Assembly (NCBI RefSeq): GCF_004136555.1
Contig: NZ_NOIT01000006.1
Location: 62,001 to 126,000, forward strand
DNA length: 64,000 nucleotides
Direction: 5' to 3'
Origin: Kocuria carniphila
GTDB taxonomy: Bacteria; Actinomycetota; Actinomycetes; Actinomycetales; Micrococcaceae
A program made the position numbers and the translations under genes. Numbering within the stretch: the stretch's first letter is position 1; each line of letters begins with the position of its first letter. A model generated the notes under the pieces. The model had not been told where the DNA came from. It was given only the letters and a program-made list of their open reading frames with translations, and made no database searches. Positions 34,193-43,482 of the stretch are shown one piece after another.

Positions 34193-35650
34193 CTATTCTG
34201 CGGGTATCTGCTGCAACGGACCGGTGGTGGGGCCAGGTGGTTTGGGGCGCCTGTGGTCGAGCAGAGCGATCACGAATGCGATCACCAGGACGGCCACGAT
34301 GGTGAGAACGCTCATGGTGAAGGCCGTGTCCCAGTCGGAACGCGCCAGCACCCCGAAAGCGACGGCCGTGATCACTGCCGTACCGACCGCTGTGCCTACC
34401 CGCTGTCCTGTCTGCATCACACCACCGGCCGCACCCGCGAACTTGAGGGGAACTTCCGAGAAGCTCAGGGTCTGGTTGGGAGGCATCACTGAACCCTGTC
34501 CCACGCCCACCAACAGTAGCGTGAGGTAGAGCCACGAGATGTTCCAGTCGAAGTGCACCACGCCGTACACCACACCGATGGTTGTCAGCAGCCCCGTCAT
34601 GGCGCACGCGATACCGGCCAGGATGACGAGGCGGCCGAAGCGCAGGACCCCGCGCCCCGCCAGCGGCGCCACCACTGCGGACATGAGCGCTGCCGGGAGG
34701 CTCAACATGCCGGCTTCCAGCGCGGTGCGGCCCAGCCCCTGCTGCACGTACATGGCCAGTACGACCCACACGCTGGTCATGCCCAGGAAGTACACGGTGA
34801 TCATGGCGGAGCCGTAACTGAAACTGGCGATCCGGAACAGGTCCAGATCCACCATGGGTTCGTGGCCGCGGGACTTGTAGCGCGCCTCCCACCGGGTCCA
34901 TGCGAAGAGCAGCAGCGCGCCCAGCAGCAGGGATAGCCACACGAGCGGTCCCAGGCGGGATTCCACGAACGGGAACAACAGCGCCAGGATTCCCAGCCCG
35001 AACAAGATGACTCCCACGGGGTCCATGTCCACCCGACCGGGTTTTCGCTTCTGCCTCGGTAGCCACAGGGCGGCCAACAGCAGAGCTACCGCGGCCGTGG
35101 GCACGTTGATGAGGAATGTGGCGCGCCAACCGGGGCCATCTCCGAGGGCGCCGATCAGGAACCCACCGAACGCGGGACCGATGGCCACGGCAACACCAAC
35201 CACCGCACCGAGCATTCCGAAGGCCTTGGCGCGGGCCGGTCCGTGGAAATACTGCTGGATCATGCCCACGCTCTGCGGATTGATCAGACCGGAACCGAGC
35301 CCTTGAGCCACGCGCCCGATGTTCAACACCGTGGTGTTGGGAGCCAGCCCGCACACGAGCGACGCCACCGCGAATAAAATGATGCCGGCCATGAACAGTT
35401 TGCGGCGGCCGAAGATGTCCCCGGCCCGCCCGCTGGCTACCAGCAGTACACCGAAGGCCAGCGCGAAACCGGTGAGCACCCACTGCAACGCGGAGGAACT
35501 TGCGTGCAGGTCGGCCTGGATCGCGGGTAGGGCCACGTTCACGATGGACACACTGACCAGCGCCATGAAGAGGGGGACCAGAAGGACCCACAGGATCTTG
35601 CTGCGCTCGCGCGGGGTCAAAGGTTCCGGCGCGGAAATGGGGCTACTCAC
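34193..35650 (-). CDS. MFS transporter, DHA2 (EmrB/QacA-type) drug exporter
   Basis: Proton-driven efflux protein of the inner membrane, 485 residues with about 14 hydrophobic segments, as in the DHA2 group. The first helix carries NVALPAIQADL. Motif A is GRAGDIFGRRKLF. The antiporter motif C is AIGPAFGGFL. A central loop (LPRQKRKPGRVDMD) separates the helix bundles. The GTG start has AAGGA four bases upstream. Substrate is unknown. It has no adjacent regulator gene. The 3' end lies next to the folD terminator. Confidence 0.88.
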   Translation of the reverse strand: MSSPISAPEPLTPRERSKILWVLLVPLFMALVSVSIVNVALPAIQADLHASSSALQWVLTGFALAFGVLLVASGRAGDIFGRRKLFMAGIILFAVASLVCGLAPNTTVLNIGRVAQGLGSGLINPQSVGMIQQYFHGPARAKAFGMLGAVVGVAVAIGPAFGGFLIGALGDGPGWRATFLINVPTAAVALLLAALWLPRQKRKPGRVDMDPVGVILFGLGILALLFPFVESRLGPLVWLSLLLGALLLFAWTRWEARYKSRGHEPMVDLDLFRIASFSYGSAMITVYFLGMTSVWVVLAMYVQQGLGRTALEAGMLSLPAALMSAVVAPLAGRGVLRFGRLVILAGIACAMTGLLTTIGVVYGVVHFDWNISWLYLTLLLVGVGQGSVMPPNQTLSFSEVPLKFAGAAGGVMQTGQRVGTAVGTAVITAVAFGVLARSDWDTAFTMSVLTIVAVLVIAFVIALLDHRRPKPPGPTTGPLQQIPAE

Positions 35651-35771
35651 TCGATCCTTGATACCCCATAACCGCCCAGGACACTAAGGCCCGGGCCGAT
35701 GGGTGAGACGGGCGGGCAAAGTCTGAGGGGTCGATTCGTGCGCCGGGGTGGACTTTGAGACAATGTTGCCC

Positions 35772-36305
35772 ATGCAGCCCATTGGATCTTCACAAGCTCA
35801 GTTCACGGTCGATCCGCAGAGTGCCAAACGTACTCGCGGTGCTTTCTGGGGCACGATCATCGGGCTCGCGGTGCTGGTGATCATTTTCGCCGTGGCACTG
35901 CTGCAGGCGGCCAACACCAACTCCGTGCTCGGCTGGATCCTGGCCGGTATCGCACTGGGGTGGCTCATGCTCGCGGTGTGGGCCCTGTCCATGGTTCGCA
36001 AGGCCGCCCGCTACGGACGTGATCAGGTCAAGCAGGCCCAGGATCGCTTCGACTCCCAGCACGGCCGCGCACCGGTTGCCGGCGGCGAGGCCGGGTCCGG
36101 ACAATCTCTGCGTGATCAGAAGCTCGAGCACGGCATGCAGGTCATCCTGGTGCAGTCCAAGGTGGTCAAGGAACAGCTTGCCGAGACGAACCCGGACGCT
36201 GAGACCGTTCGGCGCGCACTGGAGACCATCGACATGACCGCGGCCAACGGGCTCAACAGCCTCAAGGAGTCGTCCAAGCCGGTCGACGGTACCGTGGTCG
36301 ACTGA
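35772..36305 (+). CDS. Small membrane protein, 177 residues
   Basis: No named family is recognised. Two adjacent membrane helices (TIIGLAVLVIIFAVALLQAA and ILAGIALGWLMLAVWALSMV) are followed by a soluble, charged, mostly helical C-terminal domain (about 75-177) with QVKQAQDRFDSQHG and a LEHGMQVILVQSKVVKEQL stretch. The start is uncertain. ATG 35772 is preferred because GACAAT ends seven bases before it, as at the leaderless genes here; GTG 35748 and ATG 35763 are also in frame. xthA follows 72 bases downstream on the same strand. Confidence 0.7.
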   Translation: MQPIGSSQAQFTVDPQSAKRTRGAFWGTIIGLAVLVIIFAVALLQAANTNSVLGWILAGIALGWLMLAVWALSMVRKAARYGRDQVKQAQDRFDSQHGRAPVAGGEAGSGQSLRDQKLEHGMQVILVQSKVVKEQLAETNPDAETVRRALETIDMTAANGLNSLKESSKPVDGTVVD

Positions 36306-36377
36306 ACCACTCCCACCACTTTTCTCACGACGAGTTTGCTCATCCCGAGTTCTTCCACAGCGAGGTACTGATCTTTC

Positions 36378-37217
36378 ATGGCTGATTCCGCGTCCACGGT
36401 TCGCATTGCCACCGTCAACGTCAACGGCATTCGCGCCGCCTACCGCCGCGGCATGGCCGACTGGCTGCAGGGCCGCGACGTGGACCTGCTGTGCCTCCAG
36501 GAAGTCCGGGCTCCCGACAAGATCACTCGTGAATTGCTCGACGAGGACGTCTGGCACATTCACCACGCGGAGGCGTCGGACAAGGGTCGCGCCGGTGTTG
36601 CCATCGCTACGCGCCGTGACGCCTTTGATGGTTCACTGTTACCCGTGGCCACCCGCGGTGGGATCGGCGACGAATACTTCGCGGATTCCGGCCGCTGGGT
36701 CGAGAACGACATCACCCTGCCCAACGGCGAGACCCTCACGTTGATCTCCGCCTACGTGCACTCCGGCGAGGTGGACACCCCTCGCCAGGTCGACAAGTAC
36801 AAATTCCTGGACCTGATGATCGACCGTCTCCCCGCGCTGGCCGAGCACAGCGATCATGCGTTGATCGTGGGTGACCTCAACGTGGGTCACACCGAGCTGG
36901 ACATCAAGAACTGGAAGGGCAACGTCAAGAACGCCGGTTTCCTGCCCGAGGAGCGCGCGTACTTCGACCGCTTCTTCGGTGACCTGGGCTACGTGGATGT
37001 GGCCCGATCCCTGGCCGGCGAGGTGCCCGGCCCGTACACGTGGTGGTCCTACCGCGGCAAGGCCTTCGACACGGACGCCGGTTGGCGCATCGACTACCAC
37101 ATGGCCACTCCAGCGCTCGCGTCCCGGGCTCAGTCGGCCGTGGTGGATCGCGCCGCGAGCTACGACGTGCGGTTCTCAGACCACGCACCGCTCGTGGTCG
37201 ACTACAGCTTCGACTGA
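36378..37217 (+). CDS. xthA: Exodeoxyribonuclease III family AP endonuclease
   Basis: Base-excision-repair nuclease of the exonuclease III/APE1 family, 279 residues. It begins with IATVNVNGIRAAYRRG and has the metal ligand Glu in LLCLQEVRAP. VGDLNVGHTELDIKN holds the catalytic Asp/Asn. WWSYRGKAFDTDAGWRIDYHMATP and the terminal SDHAPLVVDY (catalytic Asp-His) complete the active site. All key residues are intact. The ribosome site is weak. The perfect hairpin downstream probably separates it from trpS. Confidence 0.94.
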   Translation: MADSASTVRIATVNVNGIRAAYRRGMADWLQGRDVDLLCLQEVRAPDKITRELLDEDVWHIHHAEASDKGRAGVAIATRRDAFDGSLLPVATRGGIGDEYFADSGRWVENDITLPNGETLTLISAYVHSGEVDTPRQVDKYKFLDLMIDRLPALAEHSDHALIVGDLNVGHTELDIKNWKGNVKNAGFLPEERAYFDRFFGDLGYVDVARSLAGEVPGPYTWWSYRGKAFDTDAGWRIDYHMATPALASRAQSAVVDRAASYDVRFSDHAPLVVDYSFD

Positions 37218-37231
37218 TTCAGTATTTTTTC

Positions 37232-37288
37232 GGCGACGACGCCGCTCGGTGACCTTGGCCGCGCAGCCGACCGAGCGGCGTCGTCGCC
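37232..37288 (+). terminator. 19-bp hairpin between xthA and trpS
   Basis: GGCGACGACGCCGCTCGGT (37232-37250) pairs perfectly with 37270-37288; the loop is 19 bases. The T-run (ATTTTTTC) precedes rather than follows the stem on the plus strand, so it is not a textbook terminator. It could also act as a leader structure for trpS. Confidence 0.65.
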
Positions 37289-37328
37289 CGTGACCAGCAA
37301 TGATTCGCACTAGGTGAAAGAAGCACTC

Positions 37329-38357
37329 GTGAACGAGCAGACCACCCCCGTATCGACCAAGCCCCGCGTGGTGTCCGGCGTGCAGCCCTCGGCGGATTCC
37401 CTGCACCTGGGTAACTATGTGGGGGCGCTGCGTAACTGGGTGTCCATGCAGGACGAGAACGACTGCGTGTTCTTCGTGGCGGATCTGCACTCGATCACCG
37501 CGGGGCAGGACCCGGCCACCATGGCCGAGCGCACCCGCGTGACCGCTGCGCAGTACATTGCGGCCGGCATCGACCCGGAGCGTTCCACGCTGCTCATCCA
37601 GTCGCAGGTGCCCGAGCACACCCAGTTGTCGTGGGTACTCAACTGCATCACCGGTTACGGCGAGGCTGCTCGGATGACCCAGTTCAAGGACAAGTCTCTC
37701 AAGCAGGGCGCGGACAACACCACCGTGGGGCTGTTCACCTACCCGGTGCTGATGGCCGCGGACATCCTGATTTATCAGGCCAATCAGGTGCCGGTGGGGG
37801 AGGACCAGCGCCAGCACCTGGAACTCACACGCAACCTGGCCCAGCGCTTCAACGCGCGCTTCGGCGAGACCTTCGTGGTGCCGGACGCCAAGATCCTGAC
37901 CAACTCGGCCAAGGTCTACGACCTACAGAACCCCACGGCCAAGATGTCCAAGTCCGCAGCCTCCGAGAACGGCCTGGTGCGCCTGTTGGACCCGGCCAAG
38001 AAGAACGCCAAGAAGATCAAGTCGGCCGTGACCGATGACGGCAACGTGATCCGTTTCGACCGTGAGGCGCAGCCGGGTATTGCGAACCTGCTGACCATCT
38101 ACTCCTCGCTCACCGGAGAACCGATCGAGTCCATCGTGGCGCAGTACGAAGGCAAGATGTACGGCCACTTGAAGGTCGGACTGGCCGAGGTAGTCACCGA
38201 GACCCTCGACCCCATTCAGCAGCGTGCCCAGCAACTGCTGGACGACCCGGCCGAGTTGGACCGACTCCTCGCCCGCGGTGCGCACAAGGCACGGGAGATG
38301 ACCTCGGAAACCATCAAGACGGTCTACGACCGCATGGGCTTCCTGCCGGGTGTGTGA
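37329..38357 (+). CDS. trpS: Tryptophanyl-tRNA synthetase
   Basis: Class I aminoacyl-tRNA synthetase charging tRNA-Trp, 342 residues. The HIGH-type motif appears as [11 protein letters not shown] and the second signature as [36 protein letters not shown] is a strong family mark. The GTG start at 37329 (NEQTTPVS) is preferred; GTG 37314 would add five residues. The 19-bp hairpin lies about 40 bases before the start, but I found no T-box-like sequence. It is complete and appears to be the only trpS here. Confidence 0.96.
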   Translation: MNEQTTPVSTKPRVVSGVQPSADSLHLGNYVGALRNWVSMQDENDCVFFVADLHSITAGQDPATMAERTRVTAAQYIAAGIDPERSTLLIQSQVPEHTQLSWVLNCITGYGEAARMTQFKDKSLKQGADNTTVGLFTYPVLMAADILIYQANQVPVGEDQRQHLELTRNLAQRFNARFGETFVVPDAKILTNSAKVYDLQNPTAKMSKSAASENGLVRLLDPAKKNAKKIKSAVTDDGNVIRFDREAQPGIANLLTIYSSLTGEPIESIVAQYEGKMYGHLKVGLAEVVTETLDPIQQRAQQLLDDPAELDRLLARGAHKAREMTSETIKTVYDRMGFLPGV

Positions 38358-38375
38358 TCCCATGATGGCCTCGAC

Positions 38376-38381
38376 TAGGCT
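38376..38381 (+). promoter_or_regulatory. Candidate -10 box (TAGGCT)
   Basis: TAGGCT 28 bases before the 2'-5' RNA ligase-like gene; the same hexamer occurs upstream of eno. Confidence 0.4.
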
Positions 38382-38408
38382 GAAACTCGCGTGAGACGAG
38401 GAGGCCCA

Positions 38409-38966
38409 GTGCAAAACCAACACAGTTCACCCACGGTCAAGCCGGGGCAGGTTTACGCGGGTGTGGTCATCGAGTTGCCCGAGCCCATGGGCAAGGAGCT
38501 CCAGGACTGGCGTGCCTCCTTCGGCGACCCCGTGGCCGGTAGCGTTCCCGCGCACATCACGCTCATGATCGCCGCGCGTGAGGACCGTTGGGAAGAACTG
38601 GTGGATCACGTGCGCACCGTGGTGAGCGGTTGGAAGCCCTTCCACGTCGAAATCAACGGGACCGGCACCTTCCGGCCCGTCACTCCCGTGGTGTTCCTGC
38701 GCATCGACAAGGGCTATGACGACTGCGTGGCGCTGCACAACCGTCTCAACGATGCCGAACTGGTATCCGCCTCGCCCTTCGAGTTCCACCCGCACGTCAC
38801 ACTGGCCCAGGCCGTTCCTGACGAGCACCTGGACCGAGCCCAGCAGATGCTGCGCACCTATCGGGCCTCGTTCCTGGTGGACCACATCGACCTCTACGAG
38901 GGCGACGAGAACGGCCAATGGCACGTGCGCGAACGCATTGCGTTCGCCGGCGATGGCCGCGCCTGA
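38409..38966 (+). CDS. 2'-5' RNA ligase (2H phosphoesterase) family protein
   Basis: A 185-residue 2H-phosphoesterase with both active-site motifs: H49-I-T-L and H129-V-T-L. Members act as RNA cyclic phosphodiesterases or 2'-5' ligases; the substrate cannot be read here. The GTG start at 38409 is chosen because AGGAGG lies about five bases upstream; an upstream GTG at 38391 lacks one. The 3' end overlaps the YihY gene start by 14 bases, so the two are probably translated together. Confidence 0.88.
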   Translation: MQNQHSSPTVKPGQVYAGVVIELPEPMGKELQDWRASFGDPVAGSVPAHITLMIAAREDRWEELVDHVRTVVSGWKPFHVEINGTGTFRPVTPVVFLRIDKGYDDCVALHNRLNDAELVSASPFEFHPHVTLAQAVPDEHLDRAQQMLRTYRASFLVDHIDLYEGDENGQWHVRERIAFAGDGRA

Positions 38967-40158
38967 CAACGCTCCGCCGCCGGTGGTCCCCCCGATCACC
39001 GACCGGCGGGGTCTCACCGCAGAACACCGGAGACTTGCCCGGGTACGGCAGCAACTCGCGGACGACGGCGCGCCGCTGGGTCAGCGACTGGGCGCCCTGG
39101 TGGGCTGGGCCTTCGCGCGGCTCATGTCACTTTTCCCCGCTCGGATCATCACGCATTACATGTTTCACGGTGGCCCGCTCATGGCGGCAGGGTTGGCCTA
39201 TCAGCTGCTCTTCGCGTCCACGGCCTTGCTGGTCATCGGGTTCTCGCTGCTCGGGATGTTCCTGGGTAGGGACTCCGCCCTGCAACAGTCACTCGTGCAG
39301 AGCATTGGTCAGGCGGTTCCCGGTCTGCTGGACGTGGGTGACGGTCAAGGGGGAGTGATACCCCTGAGTCTCCTGCAGAACACGGCGCCGTTCACCGTGG
39401 CCTCGGGCATTGCGGCCGGTGTCCTGGTGTTCACCGCGTGGCGGTGGATCGCGGGAATCCGCCTGGCCACCCGTCGCATGTTCGAACTACCACCGGCTCC
39501 GGGGATTCCCATAGCCGCCGTGCCGCGCGATCTGGCGTGGTTGGCCGTGATCGGCGTTCTGCTGTTGTCGTCGGCCGCCATCAGCGTGTTCGCCTCCGGC
39601 GCCGTGGAGTCCGTGATGCGATGGCTGGAAAGTACGGGGTGGATCGAACCGCAGGAGTGGCTGGACAGCGGCCTCAACGTCGTGATCGCCATCGCCTTGG
39701 GATTCCTGGTCGACCTGCTCATGAGCTTCACCCTGGTCCGAGGGGTCTCGCAGCTCAAACTGCACCGCAAGGCGCTGCTGGTGACGGTTCTGGTGGGCGC
39801 GATCGGTTCGCAACTGTTGCGCTTTGCCGGCGGCGAGATCATCGCGCGCACCACCAACAACCCCTATCTCTTCTCCTTCGCGGTGCTGGTCGGTGTGCTG
39901 CTGTGGTTCAACCTGTACGGGCAGATCCTGCTGCTCGCGGCGGCCGCGGGGGCCGTGGTGCAGGCCGACATTCGCGGCGCGCGAGCACAACCCGAACGGG
40001 AGACACGCGCGGTGACCGTCGTGGCGGCGTCGTCCCTGCCGACCGCCTCGCGGGGCCTGGAGCCGTACGGCACGACGCCGGGCGGAGACACTGCCGACGA
40101 CGCCGCCGAGAGCCTCGCGGGGCGCGAGGGCAGCAGCGCGTTCCGCTCGAACTCGTAG
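38953..40158 (+). CDS. YihY/BrkB-family membrane protein
   Basis: A 401-residue polytopic membrane protein of the YihY (formerly BrkB, RNase BN misnomer) family. After about 75 polar residues come six or so helices: MAAGLAYQLLFASTALLVIGFSLLGMF, PFTVASGIAAGVLVFTAWRWI, LAVIGVLLLSSAAISVFASG, IAIALGFLVDLLMSFTLV, ALLVTVLVGAIGSQLLRFAG and FSFAVLVGVLLWFNLYGQILLLAAA. The last is the family hallmark. A hydrophilic tail of ~65 residues follows. Function unknown. The start overlaps the upstream RNA-ligase-like gene. Confidence 0.87.
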   Translation: MAAPDNAPPPVVPPITDRRGLTAEHRRLARVRQQLADDGAPLGQRLGALVGWAFARLMSLFPARIITHYMFHGGPLMAAGLAYQLLFASTALLVIGFSLLGMFLGRDSALQQSLVQSIGQAVPGLLDVGDGQGGVIPLSLLQNTAPFTVASGIAAGVLVFTAWRWIAGIRLATRRMFELPPAPGIPIAAVPRDLAWLAVIGVLLLSSAAISVFASGAVESVMRWLESTGWIEPQEWLDSGLNVVIAIALGFLVDLLMSFTLVRGVSQLKLHRKALLVTVLVGAIGSQLLRFAGGEIIARTTNNPYLFSFAVLVGVLLWFNLYGQILLLAAAAGAVVQADIRGARAQPERETRAVTVVAASSLPTASRGLEPYGTTPGGDTADDAAESLAGREGSSAFRSNS

Positions 40159-40313
40159 GTATTCCCCCCACCCGAATGCTCCGGTCTCGGGCGCTCCGTC
40201 GTCCCGGCGCGCGTTTACCGCAGAAGCCGAACCCGTTCGGTGTAGCGCACTGGAACTGTGACCTGGCCCAGGGGAGAAGGGCACGATTGGACCCAGGGAT
40301 AGTGCACAGAGCA

Positions 40314-40347
40314 AAGTGGCCCGGATCCGAATGGATCCGGGCCACTT
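40314..40347. terminator. 15-bp terminator between YihY gene and sdhB
   Basis: AAGTGGCCCGGATCC (40314-40328) pairs perfectly with 40333-40347, loop GAAT. It closes the convergent YihY and sdh operons, 14 bases from the sdhB stop. Confidence 0.85.
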
Positions 40348-40360
40348 CACTGACCGTTGC

Positions 40361-41137
40361 TTACAGTGCGCTGGCGAAGACCGCCTTCTTGACCTCGGCA
40401 ATGGCCTTGGTCACCTGAATGCCACGGGGGCACGCTTCGGTGCAGTTGAAGGTGGTGCGGCAACGCCACACGCCTTCCTTGTCGTTGAGGATCTCCAGAC
40501 GCATGTCGCCGGCCTGGTCACGCGAGTCGAAGATGAAGCGGTGTGCGTTCACGATCGCTGCGGGGCCGAAGTACTGGCCGTCGGTCCAGAAGATCGGGCA
40601 GGACGAGGTGCACGCCGCGCACAAGATGCACTTGGTGGTGTCATCGAAGCGCTCGCGGTCCTCTTGGGACTGGTAACGCTCGTACGTGGGCTCGTGGTCG
40701 TCGTTCACCAGGAACGGCATGATCTCACGGTAGGACTGGAAGAAGGGCTCCATGTCCACGATGAGGTCCTTCTCGCACGGAAGACCCTTGATGGGCTCCA
40801 CCATGATCGGCTTGTCGAGATCCAGGTCCTTCAGCAGGGTCTTGCACGCGAGACGGTTGCGGCCGTTGATGCGCATGGCATCGGAACCGCACACGCCGTG
40901 AGCGCACGAGCGGCGGAAGGACAGCGAGCCGTCCAACTCCCACTTGACCTTGTGCAAGGCATCCAACACGCGGTCGGTGCCGTACATGGTCAGCTGCCAC
41001 TCGTCCCAGTGGGCGTCCTCGCTGAACTCGGGATCGTAGCGACGCACCTTCAGGGTGACGTCATAGGTGGGGATCGCTTCAGAGGATGATTCCTGCTGAA
41101 CGTCCTGGTTCTCGTTCTCAGTTACTGCAGTGGACAT
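40361..41137 (-). CDS. sdhB: Succinate dehydrogenase iron-sulfur subunit
   Basis: Electron-transfer subunit of complex II, 258 residues. The 2Fe-2S ligands lie in SCAHGVCGSDAM and RLACKTLL, the 4Fe-4S ligands in CILCAACTSSCP, and the 3Fe-4S ligands in CRTTFNCTEACPRG. All are intact. The start overlaps the sdhA stop by one base (TAATG). It is the last gene of sdhCDAB. Its cytoplasmic face docks on SdhA. Confidence 0.97.
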   Translation of the reverse strand: MSTAVTENENQDVQQESSSEAIPTYDVTLKVRRYDPEFSEDAHWDEWQLTMYGTDRVLDALHKVKWELDGSLSFRRSCAHGVCGSDAMRINGRNRLACKTLLKDLDLDKPIMVEPIKGLPCEKDLIVDMEPFFQSYREIMPFLVNDDHEPTYERYQSQEDRERFDDTTKCILCAACTSSCPIFWTDGQYFGPAAIVNAHRFIFDSRDQAGDMRLEILNDKEGVWRCRTTFNCTEACPRGIQVTKAIAEVKKAVFASAL

Positions 41138-42888
41138 TAGTACTTACGCTCCATCGGCTCGTAACGGGTAAAGATCACGGGCTTGGTCTCCTGGCGGATA
41201 CCGGCCGTGGGCGAGGAGGGATCTTCGTAGACCATGGAGTGAAGCATGAACTTCTCGTCATCACGGTCGGGGAAGTCCTCGCGGAAGTGACCGCCGCGCG
41301 ATTCCTCGCGGTGCAGGGCGGCCACGGACATGACCTTGGCCAACTGCAACAGGAAGCCCAGCTCAACGGCTTCGAGCAGGTCCAGGTTGAAACGCTTGCC
41401 CTGGTCCTGGATGGAGATATTGGCGTAACGCTCTTCCAAGGCAGCAATGTCAGCAAGGCACTGCTCAATGGTTTCCGCGGTACGGAACACCTGCATGTTC
41501 AGGTCCATCGTGTCCTGCAGATCCTTGCGGATGGCGCCGACCTTCTCGCTGCCGTGGCCACTGCGTGCGTTGTCGAGCAGTGCTTCGGTGCGCTCGGCGG
41601 CGTTGTCCGGGATCGGCAGGAACTCTGCGTCGCGAGCGTACTCGGCGGCGTAGATACCGGCGCGCTTACCGAACACGTTGATGTCCAGCAGCGAGTTGGT
41701 GCCCAAGCGGTTGGAGCCGTGAACGGACACGCATGCCACCTCACCGGCGGCGTACAGGCCGGGAATGGTGGTCTCGGAGTCCTGGAAAACCTCGCCCTTG
41801 ATGTCCGTGGGGATGCCACCCATGCAGTAGTGCGCGGTGGGGAACACGGGAACGGGTTCGGTGTAGGGCTCCACACCCAGGTACGTGCGAGCGAACTCGG
41901 TGATGTCCGGAAGCTTGGCGTCGATGTGAGCCGGCTCCAGGTGGGTGAGGTCCAACAGGACGTAGTCCTTGTGCGGACCGCAACCGCGACCCTCGCGGAC
42001 CTCGTTGGCCATGGAACGGGCCACGATGTCACGGGGTGCGAGGTCCTTAATGGTGGGCGCGTAACGCTCCATGAAGCGCTCACCATCAGAGTTACGCAGA
42101 ATGCCACCCTCACCACGGGCTGCCTCGGACACCAGAATGCCGAGACCCGCCAGGCCGGTCGGGTGGAACTGGACGAACTCCATGTCCTCCAGGGGAAGGC
42201 CCGCGCGGAACGCGATGGCCATGCCGTCACCGGTCAGGGTGTGGGCGTTGGATGTGGTCTTGAAGACCTTGCCCGCGCCGCCGGAAGCGAAGATCACGGA
42301 CTTGGCCTGGAACACGTGCAGTTCGCCGGTGGCGAGGTCGTGGGAGACCACGCCTGCGGGGCGACGACCCTCCGGGGTGTCCACCATGATCAGGTCGAGC
42401 ACGTAGTACTCGTTGTAGAACTCCACGTTGTGCTTGATGCAGTTCTGGTAGAGCGTCTGCAAAATCATGTGACCGGTACGGTCAGCGGCGTAGCACGCAC
42501 GGCGAACGGGGTTCTTGCCGTGGTCGCGGGTGTGACCGCCGAAGCGACGCTGGTCGATCTTGCCCTCGGGCGTGCGGTTGAACGGCAAGCCCATTTTTTC
42601 GAGGTCGAGAACCGCGTCAATGGCCTCCTTGGCCATGACCTCGGCTGCGTCCTGATCGACGAGGTAGTCGCCACCCTTAACGGTGTCGAACGTGTGCCAT
42701 TCCCAGTTGTCTTCTTCGACATTGGCCAGAGCCGCGCACATGCCACCCTGGGCTGCGCCGGTGTGTGACCGGGTGGGGTAGAGCTTGGTCAGTACGGCAG
42801 TGCGGGCGCGCTGGCCGGATTCAATGGCGGCGCGCATGCCGGCGCCACCGGCGCCGACGATAACCACATCGTACTTGTGAACCTGCAT
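41137..42888 (-). CDS. sdhA: Succinate dehydrogenase flavoprotein subunit
   Basis: Catalytic subunit that oxidises succinate to fumarate, 583 residues. IVGAGGAGMRAAIES binds FAD. The covalent-FAD histidine is in YPTRSHTGAAQGG. The substrate-site arginine region (HYCMGGIPTD, SNRLGTNSLLDINVFG) is present, and the C-terminal RREE-like block reads HREESRGGHFREDFP. The start follows a 104-base spacer after sdhD that holds a near-perfect hairpin. Confidence 0.97.
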   Translation of the reverse strand: MQVHKYDVVIVGAGGAGMRAAIESGQRARTAVLTKLYPTRSHTGAAQGGMCAALANVEEDNWEWHTFDTVKGGDYLVDQDAAEVMAKEAIDAVLDLEKMGLPFNRTPEGKIDQRRFGGHTRDHGKNPVRRACYAADRTGHMILQTLYQNCIKHNVEFYNEYYVLDLIMVDTPEGRRPAGVVSHDLATGELHVFQAKSVIFASGGAGKVFKTTSNAHTLTGDGMAIAFRAGLPLEDMEFVQFHPTGLAGLGILVSEAARGEGGILRNSDGERFMERYAPTIKDLAPRDIVARSMANEVREGRGCGPHKDYVLLDLTHLEPAHIDAKLPDITEFARTYLGVEPYTEPVPVFPTAHYCMGGIPTDIKGEVFQDSETTIPGLYAAGEVACVSVHGSNRLGTNSLLDINVFGKRAGIYAAEYARDAEFLPIPDNAAERTEALLDNARSGHGSEKVGAIRKDLQDTMDLNMQVFRTAETIEQCLADIAALEERYANISIQDQGKRFNLDLLEAVELGFLLQLAKVMSVAALHREESRGGHFREDFPDRDDEKFMLHSMVYEDPSSPTAGIRQETKPVIFTRYEPMERKY

Positions 42889-42958
42889 ACCAGATGCTCT
42901 TTCTATGTGGATGAGTAAGTGAAGTGAACGTGCCCGTTCCGGGTGATCAATAGATCAA

Positions 42959-42984
42959 GCGGCGAAGCCCTGAGGCTCCGCCGC
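42959..42984 (-). other. Intercistronic hairpin between sdhD and sdhA
   Basis: GCGGCGAAGCC (42959-42969) pairs with GGCTCCGCCGC (42974-42984), one mismatch. Within the sdh operon it could stabilise or attenuate mRNA, changing the sdhCD:sdhAB ratio. Confidence 0.5.
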
Positions 42985-42992
42985 CCGAGTTA

Positions 42993-43478
42993 TCACACGG
43001 TGTGGCAGAAGGAAGCGAGCAGCTCCGGATCGGCACCGGCGGGGCAGGGATCGAAGGTGAAGATCACCAGGGTGCCCAGCAGGATGACGAAGCCCGATGC
43101 CAAGAACAGCAGGACCTTCAGCCAGAAACGGGTGACGTTACGCTCGGCGTAGTCGTCGATGATGGTGCGCACGCCGTTGGTGCCGTGGAGCATGGCCAGC
43201 CAAAGCATGACCAGGTCCCAGACCTGCCAGAACGGATTGGCCCACTTGCCACCCACGAAACCGAAGTCGATGGCGTGAACGCCTTCGCCGACCATCAGGT
43301 TTACGAACAGGTGACCGAACACCAGGACGACCAGCACAATGCCGGACAAGCGCATGAACAACCACGCGAGCATCTCGAAGTTGCTGCGGGAGGCACCGGA
43401 ACGGTTGTACTTGACGCCGTTCACCTCGAGGTCCCGGCTACGGGGGACCTGGATTTTGGTCTTGAGAGGTGTGCTCAC
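42993..43478 (-). CDS. sdhD: Succinate dehydrogenase membrane anchor subunit
   Basis: Hydrophobic anchor of complex II, 161 residues with three helices: LFMRLSGIVLVVLVFGHLFVNLMV, VWDLVMLWLAMLHGTNGVRTI and LLFLASGFVILLGTLVIF. The histidines in the first two helices are placed for haem b and quinone binding. It follows sdhC after four bases. The polar N-terminus (MSTPLKTKIQVPRSRDLEVNG) is typical of actinobacterial SdhD. Confidence 0.92.
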   Translation of the reverse strand: MSTPLKTKIQVPRSRDLEVNGVKYNRSGASRSNFEMLAWLFMRLSGIVLVVLVFGHLFVNLMVGEGVHAIDFGFVGGKWANPFWQVWDLVMLWLAMLHGTNGVRTIIDDYAERNVTRFWLKVLLFLASGFVILLGTLVIFTFDPCPAGADPELLASFCHTV

Positions 43479-43482
43479 GGAA

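Noticed and set aside
37232-37313. T-box or tryptophan leader before trpS
   Set aside because: Only a simple hairpin is present; no T-box sequence and no short Trp-rich leader peptide.
41086-42768. 560-codon plus-strand frame opposite sdhA
   Set aside because: Antisense of a gene with intact catalytic motifs; composition is skewed to Val/Leu/Gly/His.
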